NCBI GenBank assembly: GCA_937894795.1
Contig: CALCQV010000029.1
Location: forward strand, 1-8,069
Length of the DNA stretch: 8,069 nt
Reading direction: 5' to 3'
From: an uncultured Bacteroidales bacterium
Lineage (GTDB): Bacteria > Bacteroidota > Bacteroidia > Bacteroidales > Lentimicrobiaceae
The position numbers and the translations under genes are program-made. How positions within the stretch are numbered: the first letter of the stretch is position 1; the number at the start of each line of letters is the position of its first letter. Under the pieces are notes generated by a model that saw nothing but the letters and a program-made list of their open reading frames with translations, had not been told where the DNA came from and did no database searches. Below, in pieces: positions 1-5,856 of this stretch.

Positions 1-839
1 TTATTATTCCGGTTGTATTACTATTTTTTGCAGGTATTAGAATTGTAAGGCCTACACAACGTGGCTTGATTGAACGACTTGGTAAGTATTATAAATTCGC
101 TGGTCCGGGATTTCACTGGATCATTCCAATTATCGACAGGATATTCATGGTGAATGTAACGGAACAGATGGTTGATGCTGAGCCCCAGGAGATAATCACC
201 AATGATAACCTGAATGCAAGGGTTGATGCCCAGGTTTACTTCAGGGTAAAGGCTGAAGAGGAATTTGTGAAGGGATCAATTTACAATGTCAATGATTACA
301 GACTCCAGATTGTTAACCTGGCACGTACAACCTTACGTAATATCATTGGAACACTTACCCTAAAATCGGCCAATAGTGAGCGTGGTAAAATAAATGCCGA
401 TTTGTATAAAACATTGCATGAAGAGACCCAGACATGGGGTATTGAGATTGTAAGAACGGAGCTGAAAGAAATTGATCCGCCAAAGGATGTGCAGGAGACC
501 ATGAATAAGGTAGTTAAGGCAGAAAATGAGAAGATTGCCGCCATTGACTCTGCAACCGCTGCTGAAACTGTGGCCGATGGTGTTAAACGCGCCAAGATCA
601 AAGAAGCAGAAGGAGTAAAGCAAGCAAAGATACTGCACGCTGAAGGGGAGGCCGAGGCCATTAAACTGGTAAATGAAGCGGCTGAAAAGTACTTCATCGG
701 CAATGCACAAGTATTGCGAAAACTTGAAGCAATGGAAACATCACTACAGCAGAATACCAAGATTGTGGTACCCACCGGAAGTGATCTGGTAAACGTTATC
801 GGCGAACTGGCTGGTATAGTGCCATTGCCTAAGAAGTAA
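1..839 (+). CDS. SPFH/band-7 domain membrane protein (stomatin/QmcA-like), 5' end missing
   Basis: The frame is open from base 3 to the TAA at 837-839, giving 278 visible residues; the true start lies left of the window. A TTG at 66 is inside the gene and is not the start, because the codons before it encode a hydrophobic stretch (IIPVVLLFFAG) followed by IRIVRPTQRGLIERLGKY, the usual membrane anchor and entry to a band-7 domain. The SPFH domain continues through GPGFHWIIPIIDRI and the region ending near ELKEIDPPKDVQETM. It is followed by an Ala/Glu/Lys-rich helical coiled coil (KAENEKIAAIDSATAAETVA to AEGEAEAIKLVNEAAEKYF) and a short hydrophobic C-terminus (ELAGIVPLPKK). Proteins of this family form large oligomeric cages on the inner membrane, organise microdomains and often modulate proteases such as FtsH. 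Family assignment is firm; the subgroup (slipin versus QmcA) and any specific partner are not visible, since the upstream neighbour is outside the window. Confidence 0.93.
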   Translation, partial: IIPVVLLFFAGIRIVRPTQRGLIERLGKYYKFAGPGFHWIIPIIDRIFMVNVTEQMVDAEPQEIITNDNLNARVDAQVYFRVKAEEEFVKGSIYNVNDYRLQIVNLARTTLRNIIGTLTLKSANSERGKINADLYKTLHEETQTWGIEIVRTELKEIDPPKDVQETMNKVVKAENEKIAAIDSATAAETVADGVKRAKIKEAEGVKQAKILHAEGEAEAIKLVNEAAEKYFIGNAQVLRKLEAMETSLQQNTKIVVPTGSDLVNVIGELAGIVPLPKK

Positions 840-841
840 AA

Positions 842-1023
842 TGTATTTATATCCAGAGCATAAGGGAACTGGCTAAATTTCTGAAAGTAACACCAGCTAC
901 AGTGAATAAGTAAAAAAAGATGAAATCGTGTTCTTATATTGGCAAGATGAGAACGCATTATTAAACGATCCTGACAAAGTCGTAACTGTTATGACAACTT
1001 CAAAGACGAGAGAACGTAAATGA
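842..1023 (+). pseudogene. Remnant of a small helix-turn-helix DNA-binding protein, frameshifted
   Basis: Frame 2 from about 842 encodes IQSIRELAKFLKVTPATVNK, which has the look of an excisionase/MerR-type helix-turn-helix, and then meets TAA at 911. One frame over, directly after the A-run at 912-918, the reading continues KKDEIVFLYWQDENALLNDP and on to KTRERK and a TGA at 1021-1023. Inserting a single T into the A-run (TAAAAAAAGAT to TATAAAAAAGAT) joins the two halves as NKYKKDEI, so one base lost at a homopolymer explains the break. There is no in-frame ATG for the first half; the ATG at 841 is in another frame and gives only 11 residues. The HTH part is a moderate-confidence recognition from motif shape; the second half resembles nothing I can name. 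It follows the SPFH gene directly and lies just before another remnant, which fits a decayed mobile-element end. A sequencing error at the A-run is the main alternative. Confidence 0.45.
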
Positions 1024-1060
1024 AAGGATTTAACTATATACCGTAAATTGTACAGTTGAA

Positions 1061-1258
1061 ATGAAGTATAAACATCTCAACTATACGGAAACATTAACAT
1101 TGCCTGTAAAGTCTTACAGTGATAAAAATGCAAATGGCCTTACAAGATGCATTATTGTTTTTCTGAAGCTGTTGGATTGGAATACTGAATGAATCAACAA
1201 TTCAGGCAGATAGATTAACAATTCGCAAGTCGTTTCTGATTTTATTCTTTACTTTCTA
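1061..1258 (+). pseudogene. Remnant of a nuclease-like protein family of Bacteroidota mobile elements
   Basis: From the ATG at 1061 the frame reads MKYKHLNYTETLTLPVKSYS, then DKNANGLTRCIIVFLKLLDW and NTE before TGA (1190-1192). It continues in the same frame as INNSGR, TAG (1211-1213), INNSQVVSDFILYF and TAA at 1259. I recognise the pattern NGLT-x-CII-x-FL, then ERINNxGR, then a VVSD-like segment, as the N-terminus of a small protein frequent in Bacteroidota prophages and conjugative elements, whose missing C-terminal part has a KxxVKIEVKxGxDxQS-type core suggestive of a restriction-like (VRR-NUC-like) nuclease fold. The TGA sits where Arg is expected (E-R-INN), explained by CGA to TGA. The C-terminal half, including the presumed active site, is absent. 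No functional product is expected. The recognition is from memory of the family and should be tested by a profile search. Confidence 0.5.
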
Positions 1259-1261
1259 TAA

Positions 1262-1660
1262 GCTGATTCTATTCTTCAATTGAATAAATAAACGATTTAA
1301 AATTTATCAATGTACCAATTGCGAAATAAAAAATATTGATAACATAAATTATTTGATTCTTGAATAAATTAGTTACATTTACAAATTATTTGTCACAAAA
1401 AATGCTAAGTTCAAATAGAATTGCTTGACCAAAATACATTAAACCTCATTTTTGATTGTATCAATTTTCGATGGCTTTGATATTAATGACAAGAAAGTAA
1501 AGTTTAACTACACCTGAGAAAAGTTTCTGCTTAGGAGAAGAAATAAAGAGAAACAAACCTTTCTATGGTTAGGAGAAGAAGACCCACGCTCCTTAAATTA
1601 AGGGGTTATTTGTTCCAAATAGTTTGCCAAAGCATATAAGCAAACATAAAATCTTGAGAT
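1262..1660. other. AT-rich gene-free gap within the island
   Basis: No reading frame of more than about 25 codons with coding character is visible on either strand. The stretch is strongly AT-rich up to about 1500, then purine-rich on the plus strand (1515-1590). It holds a 12-bp direct repeat (1531-1542 and 1569-1580) and a small perfect palindrome CCTTAAATTAAGG (1591-1603). It probably contains the leader of the protease gene starting at 1661, but no Bacteroidota TAnnTTTG box in convincing register was found near that start. It may also hold the unrecognisable tail of the nuclease-like remnant. Confidence 0.6.
1531..1580 (+). repeat. 12-bp direct repeat TTAGGAGAAGAA, two copies
   Basis: TTAGGAGAAGAA occurs exactly at 1531-1542 and again at 1569-1580, with starts 38 bp apart, in the non-coding leader upstream of the protease pseudogene. 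The flanks of the two copies are not similar, so it is not a longer duplication. Its purine-rich content makes chance recurrence more likely than for a balanced 12-mer; a regulator binding site is possible but unsupported. Confidence 0.5.
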
Positions 1661-2866
1661 ATGAATAAGCTTTGTAAAATTAAGATTCTATTAATAATTG
1701 GAGTGATGTTTTCATTCCAAAGTTGCAGGAAGGATCTTGACAAATCAAATAATATTCCAAATGAATCGATACATTTTGTATCAATTGAAAAAGTATACGA
1801 AATCGTTTAAAATAATCAAAAATTAAAAGGACAACTTGAGTTATTTAGTAATGTAGCTGCAAGAAACAGCATAGACAGTATTAATATTTTGGAGTATACT
1901 GAAATCAAAGATTCTGATGACATTACTGTATTTTATTTAACCAAATTGTCAAACGACATAGTGTTAACTTTTGCTGCTGACAATAGATCACATCCTATAT
2001 TAAGTTATTCTGACTTTAAAAACGGTATAAACCTTGATTCTATTCCTAAAAGCTTCCTTTATTGGTTATATGGAGAAGTTAAAGCAATCGAATTTGCTAG
2101 AAAAAACAATCTTGAGCAAACTAAAGAAATCAGTGACGAATGGAATGCAATGCAAACGCGGAATATTGAACCAGGTGAAACACCATGGGAATGTCCCAAT
2201 GCATATTATTATGAAAAAGCTCCATTATTAACAACTGCATGGGAACAAGGTATGGGTTATAATGATTTATGTCCATTTCAAGGTTGTTCAGTTCCGGCCA
2301 ATGGACATGCACTTACTGGTTGCGTAGCTACAGCAATGGCTCAAATTATGAGGTATTATGAATATCCTTCAAATTACAATTGGTCAACCATGTCCAATAA
2401 CGCTGGGACCTCTGAAACACAAGCATTAATGAGAGATGCAGGCACTTCTGTAGATATGGATTATGGTTGTGAAGCTTCAGGCGCTAGTTCTTCTGATGTT
2501 GATGATGCTTTACTGAATGATTTTAACTATTCCAATGCTAGTTATAGTGACTTCAATCACAATACCGTTAAATCTAATTTACAACAAAATAGGCCGGTAT
2601 ACATGAGTGGTGATAGAATTTCAGGATATTTTCTTGGAATTCCTCTTTATACAGGGCATGCATGGGTGTGTGATGGATACAGAGCTGGTCATGAATGTAT
2701 TTTTGATGATTATGGTAATGTTATTGGAGCTTATGACTATTTATACTTTCATATGAATTGGGGTTGAGGCAATAATTTTTCATGGTGTGGGCTTAATAAC
2801 TTTACCGCTCCAAATGGAAATGCTTACAATTATCATAGAAAAATAGTTTATAATATAGAACCATAA
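1661..2866 (+). pseudogene. Peptidase C10 (streptopain-family) lipoprotein with two in-frame stops
   Basis: A single frame runs from the ATG at 1661 to the TAA at 2864-2866 (401 codons), broken only by TAA at 1808-1810 (codon 50) and TGA at 2765-2767 (codon 369); there is no frameshift. Residues 1-22 are a lipoprotein signal (LLIIGVMFSFQSC, acylated Cys22), followed by a propeptide-like region to about residue 160. The C10 domain shows the catalytic Cys221 in LTGCVATAMAQIMRYYEYP and the catalytic His333 in YTGHAWVCDGY. The conserved C-terminal NWGWGG is here NWG-stop-G, so TGA replaces a Trp TGG codon. The last 32 codons still look like C10 sequence. The TTG at 1889 inside the propeptide is an artefactual start. 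TGA ends the thioesterase gene in this window, so it is a normal stop. C10 enzymes are secreted or surface cysteine proteases. The next gene, a lipoprotein, follows after 24 bp and was probably co-transcribed. Near-perfect frame retention suggests recent inactivation, or two sequencing errors. Confidence 0.85.
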
Positions 2867-2890
2867 ATAAAAGTATAAAACATAACTAAT

Positions 2891-3373
2891 ATGAAAAACA
2901 TAATATTAATATGCAGTTGTTTGATCCTTTTCAGTTGCTCAAAGAAATCTGAAAGTGACGTATGGGACATTAACATTGATATAAAAGTTGAAACTGAAGG
3001 TGGTGTGGATTTATTAAATCCTGAAGCTGAAAATTCCTATAATAAGGCAAATATAGAGTTATTTTATCTACTGAATGGAGAGGAATTCAGCCATTCTTGT
3101 GGTAATTGCGATTTCCCAAAGAATTATAGATTCTTTGAGCATGAAGGTCGGTTTATTATGAGAATTACACCCAGTGATAAAATTCAAGACGATGGAAGCG
3201 ACCCGATTACCTATATTCAGTGGAATGAAAATGATAGGGATACCTTGCAATGCAAGATATACCGCAATGATAATGGTGGTTTTGTTTCATGCACTAAAGT
3301 ATGGTTAAATGGCAATTTGGAATATGATAATTCCGGTGAACGAAAAATTACAATAATAAAGTCAGCTAATTAG
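2891..3373 (+). CDS. Small lipoprotein of unknown function, partner of the C10 protease gene
   Basis: This is a 160-residue protein with a textbook Bacteroidota lipoprotein signal: MKNIILICSCLILFSC, lipobox LFSC, acylated Cys16, then SKKSESD. It is therefore predicted to be periplasmic or on the outer membrane, and the acidic, charged residues after Cys may favour surface export. The mature part has mostly beta-type sequence (WDINIDIKVETEGG, NIELFYLLNGEE, RFIMRIT), a CxxC pair at Cys70/Cys73 and further cysteines at 121 and 134, which could form disulfides. The C-terminal DTLQCKIYRNDNGG and TKVWLNG parts resemble a Bacteroidales hypothetical lipoprotein family that I recall without a known function. 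It starts 24 bp after the end of the protease frame and is followed by the hairpin at 3418-3458, so it is the last gene of that unit. By analogy with C10 protease-inhibitor gene pairs in Bacteroides fragilis and streptococci it could be a protease inhibitor; that is inference from position only. Confidence 0.85.
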   Translation: MKNIILICSCLILFSCSKKSESDVWDINIDIKVETEGGVDLLNPEAENSYNKANIELFYLLNGEEFSHSCGNCDFPKNYRFFEHEGRFIMRITPSDKIQDDGSDPITYIQWNENDRDTLQCKIYRNDNGGFVSCTKVWLNGNLEYDNSGERKITIIKSAN

Positions 3374-3417
3374 TGCTTCACTTCTTGCTTCCATTGGAGT
3401 GTCTGTGATTATAAAAT

Positions 3418-3458
3418 ATTTAACCGCCTGTATATCTATGTATATCAGGCGGTTAAAT
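3418..3458. terminator. Strong hairpin, probable bidirectional terminator
   Basis: ATTTAACCGCCTG (3418-3430) pairs perfectly with CAGGCGGTTAAAT (3446-3458): a 13-bp stem with an AT loop that can pair further after a bulge. It lies between the end of the lipoprotein gene (+) and the 3' end of tRNA-Arg (-), 12 nt from the tRNA. Read on the minus strand it is followed by ATTTTAT, giving a plausible intrinsic terminator for the tRNA; on the plus strand the U-tract is poor, although the right arm ends in TTAAAT. Confidence 0.8.
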
Positions 3459-3469
3459 GTGTATTAGTG

Positions 3470-3541
3470 TAGCCCCGATAGGAATCGAACCTATATTTAA
3501 AGTTTAGGAAACTTCCGTTCTATCCATTGAACTACAGGGCC
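3470..3541 (-). tRNA. tRNA-Arg (anticodon CCT)
   Basis: On the minus strand from 3541 the sequence folds as a complete 72-nt cloverleaf: acceptor GGCCCTG/CGGGGCT with two G-U pairs, D arm GTTC/GAAC, anticodon stem GAAGT/ACTTT with loop TTCCTAA (anticodon CCT, reading AGG), a 4-nt variable loop AAAT, T arm ATAGG-TTCGATT-CCTAT, and discriminator A at 3470. The 3' CCA is not encoded (CA follows), so it must be added enzymatically. The gene stands alone, with its own -7 box 15 nt upstream and a strong hairpin just downstream. Its 3' end faces the AT-rich island; tRNA 3' ends are common integration sites, but no copy of the end was found on the far side. Confidence 0.95.
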
Positions 3542-3555
3542 GGTTTTGGATGGTG

Positions 3556-3563
3556 CAAAGGTA
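3556..3563 (-). promoter_or_regulatory. Bacteroidota -7 promoter element of tRNA-Arg
   Basis: The minus strand reads TACCTTTG, a perfect match to the Bacteroidota primary sigma-factor -7 box TAnnTTTG. It lies 15 nt before the tRNA 5' end, which leaves a leader of only a few bases. The -33 TTG is not clear. Confidence 0.6.
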
Positions 3564-3595
3564 ATAATATTTTTATTTGACTGTGGGAATTCTCC

Positions 3596-4330
3596 TCAGA
3601 ATTCAATATGTCCCCTGAAGGCAGTTATGTTCCTTGTTTTATTTATTCCTTCAAAGGCATACGACCGGTCATTAATATCATGTCGTATCAGTTGCACTGT
3701 ATCGTCATACCTGGTTTCTTTCATAAAGTTGACGGCTACTTTTGAAGGATAGTGCCTCTGGTGAAACTCTACAGGGTAGGTGTTCATCATGGCGTCGAAA
3801 TAGCGGGTTGAGGTTACATGCCGGTTAATGTCGATGTCAAAGTATTGAGAAGTTACCTCCATCACTTCCTCACCATGAACCGGAGGCAGCTTTGCCGGGA
3901 AATCAGGCAGTGCATGTTTATCCTTTAGCCGGTTGAATATATTTGCATCCACTCCTTCAATGATAGCCGGATGTTTGGTGGCTGTGTCAACGGCAAGCCA
4001 CCCCGAAGTAGCCTTGGCAACAATCTCCTGATCACTGTCGGTTACTATGAAATCTCTTATATAGTGCATCTTGTCCAGATCCTTAGGCCAGGTCTCCACC
4101 TCTCCTTGTTCATTCCAAATCAGGGGTCGGTAGATCTCAATGTTGAACCTGCTGATTACCCAAAACAGCTTTTGATGTCGGAATGCTTCAAAGCCAAAAC
4201 CTAAACTCTCTGCCGAATCAATGGCCGACTGAATAAACAGATTTACCAGGGCACTGAGCCTGATGCGGGCAAACATGTCAGTCTCGGCCGATGTCACCTT
4301 ATAGGGTGTAATGGAAGTTAATTCTTGCAT
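3596..4330 (-). CDS. Acyl-ACP thioesterase (FatA/FatB-type, double hot-dog)
   Basis: This 244-residue protein hydrolyses acyl-ACP in the cytoplasm to release free fatty acid, ending or diverting type II fatty-acid synthesis. The length fits the bacterial acyl-ACP thioesterase family (PF01643), with two tandem hot-dog folds. The N-terminal half contains FWVISRFNIEIYRPLIWNE, TWPKDLDKMHYIRDF and the SGWLAVD strand; the second hot-dog begins near residue 150. The catalytic set is visible in DIDINRHVTSTRYFD: Asp167, Asn169 and His171, with Glu205 (NFMKET) 34 residues after the His. This matches the spacing of the Asp-Asn-His-Glu set described for plant FatB, as I recall it; the classical Cys after the Glu is Thr here. 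The ATG at 4330 follows a -7 box closely, supporting this start. It ends in TGA, which shows that TGA is a stop in this genome. It is monocistronic as far as can be seen. Substrate chain length cannot be told. Confidence 0.93.
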   Translation of the reverse strand: MQELTSITPYKVTSAETDMFARIRLSALVNLFIQSAIDSAESLGFGFEAFRHQKLFWVISRFNIEIYRPLIWNEQGEVETWPKDLDKMHYIRDFIVTDSDQEIVAKATSGWLAVDTATKHPAIIEGVDANIFNRLKDKHALPDFPAKLPPVHGEEVMEVTSQYFDIDINRHVTSTRYFDAMMNTYPVEFHQRHYPSKVAVNFMKETRYDDTVQLIRHDINDRSYAFEGINKTRNITAFRGHIEF

Positions 4331-4349
4331 TGTGTGGTAATTCAGTCAG

Positions 4350-4357
4350 CAAATTTA
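4350..4357 (-). promoter_or_regulatory. -7 promoter element of the thioesterase gene
   Basis: The minus strand reads TAAATTTG, matching TAnnTTTG, 19 nt upstream of the ATG at 4330. This implies a leader of roughly 15 nt. No good TTG is seen at the expected -33 distance, so support comes from the -7 match and its position. Confidence 0.5.
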
Positions 4358-4414
4358 GGGAAAAACCATCTGAGCACTGTTTCTATAAATGAAATTACCG
4401 ATACTTTGCAGCTT

Positions 4415-4432
4415 ATTTATGGAACCATAAAT
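4415..4432. repeat. Perfect inverted repeat ATTTATGG-AA-CCATAAAT
   Basis: Two 8-bp arms flank a 2-nt centre in the gap between the thioredoxin and thioesterase genes. It is about 84 nt past the thioredoxin stop and about 58 nt upstream of the thioesterase -7 box. The loop is too tight and no U-tract follows on the minus strand, so an ordinary terminator is doubtful. A dyad operator for the thioesterase is possible but unproven. Confidence 0.4.
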
Positions 4433-4515
4433 TATCTATGATCAACCTGATACCATGACAATACTGATAATGGGCGTAGAATTTGTAAACTGTAATTCGT
4501 TCAGATGGTGGTTGA

Positions 4516-4935
4516 TTAGCTGACTTTGGCAATTTCTTTCAGCAGAAAGTCCTTGGTCTTTACTCCTACAAAACGATTTATTTCTTTACCATCCTTAAAA
4601 AGTATCAGTGTAGGGATGTTGCGTACAGAATATTTGGCTGCAACTGACTGGTATTGTTGCACATCAAGCTTGCATATCCTGGCTTTGCCGTTTGATTCTT
4701 CTGCTACTTCGTTTAATATGGGAGCCATCATCTTGCATGGCATACACCAGGCTGCCCAGAAGTCTACAAGTGAAATCCCGTTCTTTAACTGGTGCTGTAA
4801 GTTCGCTTCTGTTAGTGTCACAATGTTTTCATGTTCTGCCACTACCGGCATGTTCTTCATCTTTTGGGCTGCAAACCACAGGTAAGCAATAACTACAAGG
4901 ATAAGGGTAATGATAATTAAGGCGGTTGTCGACAT
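4516..4935 (-). CDS. Membrane-anchored thioredoxin
   Basis: A 139-residue protein with one N-terminal transmembrane segment (about residues 5-23, ALIIITLILVVIAYLWFAA) and a complete thioredoxin fold. The redox site is WCMPC at 63-67 inside VDFWAAWCMPCKMMAPI, and the cis-proline is Pro108 in NIPTLILFKDG. Canonical thioredoxin is WCGPC; the Met variant keeps both cysteines and the Pro and should be active in thiol-disulfide exchange. Plain thioredoxin is about 105 residues, so the extra N-terminus is the anchor. Lysines directly after the segment (QKMK) and an uncharged N-terminus suggest by the positive-inside rule that the thioredoxin domain faces the cytoplasm, but a short anchor like this could also place it in the periplasm. 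It has its own -7 box about 65 nt upstream and no co-oriented gene close by, so it appears monocistronic. Partner proteins cannot be inferred. Confidence 0.93.
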   Translation of the reverse strand: MSTTALIIITLILVVIAYLWFAAQKMKNMPVVAEHENIVTLTEANLQHQLKNGISLVDFWAAWCMPCKMMAPILNEVAEESNGKARICKLDVQQYQSVAAKYSVRNIPTLILFKDGKEINRFVGVKTKDFLLKEIAKVS

Positions 4936-4999
4936 GTTGCTCTTTATTTGAATAATAACTGACCTTTAGAGTCGAAAAATGTGATCTTTTCTTATCCGG

Positions 5000-5007
5000 C
5001 AAAGGTA
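5000..5007 (-). promoter_or_regulatory. -7 promoter element of the thioredoxin gene
   Basis: The minus strand reads TACCTTTG, an exact TAnnTTTG match identical to the tRNA-Arg element. It lies 65 nt before the thioredoxin ATG and would give a leader of about 60 nt. The -33 TTG is not evident. Confidence 0.55.
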
Positions 5008-5106
5008 AGGAATTATTTTTGATTAAAGCGCATAAATATCACTAATTTGTATCAGTTTCCCTTTTCTTGCAGGATTCTATCCCTCATCAATAGGTTGGGT
5101 GGTGAG

Positions 5107-5856
5107 TTACTTATCCAGCCACTCCCTGAACTCCTGCACTCTTTCCCGCGCTACAATGATATCATTGTCGTCAATCCCTTCAATATGCATCTTCAGTCGA
5201 CTGTTTGACCAGGCAGTAATGTTATTGCATGCATCGGGCGATACAATGTAACGGCGGTTAATGCGAAAAAAATCAACGGGATTGAGCATATCCTCCAGTT
5301 GGTCAAGCGTAAAGTCGATGTTATAGTTCCGGTTGTTTTTGGTATGGAGCCATGTTGCCTTCTCCTGGCTGTAAAATGAGGTGATATCTTCAACAGGGAT
5401 GGTTTTTATTTTATCGCCCACTCTGACCATGAACCTTGACTTGTAGTGTTTTGGCGGCTGTATTCCGGCTAAGGCGAGTAGTTTTTCCAATCCTTGCGCA
5501 GGTGTGAAGCGGTTAGCTTTTTCTATTGCCTTTTCAAGACTCTCCTCATCAATGGGCTTGAGTAAATAATCAATGCCATTGGTCTTAAATGCTTCCATGG
5601 CATAATGATCATAAGCAGTGGTGAAAATGATGGGACAGGCCACTTCAACCTGCTTATAGATTTCAAAGCACAATCCATCGGCTAACTGGACATCTGAAAA
5701 TATAAGCTCAGCTGTATGATTATGTGAAAGGAACTCCACGGCATCGCGTACCGTTTCAATGCGGGCAAGTACCTCCATGTGCGGCTCCACCTTTTTTAGC
5801 AGTCGTTCAAGATGGCTTGCCGCCCTTGCCTCATCTTCAATAATCAGTATCTTCAT
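5107..5856 (-). CDS. LytTR-family response regulator
   Basis: A 249-residue two-domain regulator. Residues 1-120 are a receiver domain: acidic pocket EDE at 7-9, phosphoacceptor Asp55 in LIFSDVQLADG, the switch Thr79/Thr80 in IIFTTAYDHYAMEAFK, and Lys100-Pro101 in DYLLKPI. After a linker, residues of about 140-246 form a LytTR DNA-binding domain, with FMVRVGDKIKTIPVEDITSF, NIDFTLDQLEDML and FFRINRRYIVS as its usual landmarks. The length is normal for the LytR/AgrA/AlgR type. The start codon overlaps the stop of the histidine kinase gene by four bases (ATGA, 5853-5856), so the two are translationally coupled and this is its partner regulator. No terminator hairpin is visible after the stop at 5107. 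Target genes are unknown; such regulators often control neighbouring or their own genes. Confidence 0.96.
   Translation of the reverse strand: MKILIIEDEARAASHLERLLKKVEPHMEVLARIETVRDAVEFLSHNHTAELIFSDVQLADGLCFEIYKQVEVACPIIFTTAYDHYAMEAFKTNGIDYLLKPIDEESLEKAIEKANRFTPAQGLEKLLALAGIQPPKHYKSRFMVRVGDKIKTIPVEDITSFYSQEKATWLHTKNNRNYNIDFTLDQLEDMLNPVDFFRINRRYIVSPDACNNITAWSNSRLKMHIEGIDDNDIIVARERVQEFREWLDK

Noticed and set aside
296..958. Long minus-strand open frames opposite the SPFH gene (220 and 116 codons)
   Set aside because: They are antisense shadows of a well-recognised gene; their translations have no protein-like domain pattern and no promoter context.
1353..1381. TTG (1353-1355) with TACATTTA (1374-1381), spacing 18, as a Bacteroidota promoter
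   Set aside because: The last base of the -7 box does not match, the region is so AT-rich that such near-matches are expected, and the nearest intact start is about 280 bp away.
1443..1517. Short open stretch encoding SIFDGFDINDKKVKFNYT, considered as another gene remnant
   Set aside because: Only 24 codons, no start, no recognisable family, and easily found by chance in AT-rich DNA.
1661..2866. UGA read as Trp (alternative genetic code) or selenocysteine in the protease
   Set aside because: A TAA also interrupts the gene, TGA terminates the thioesterase and kinase genes normally, and no selenocysteine-type hairpin was seen right after the TGA.
840..3460. CRISPR array, complete insertion sequence or tRNA-end attachment duplicate in the island
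   Set aside because: No regularly spaced repeats, no transposase frame or terminal inverted repeats, and no second copy of the tRNA-Arg 3' end could be found by reading.
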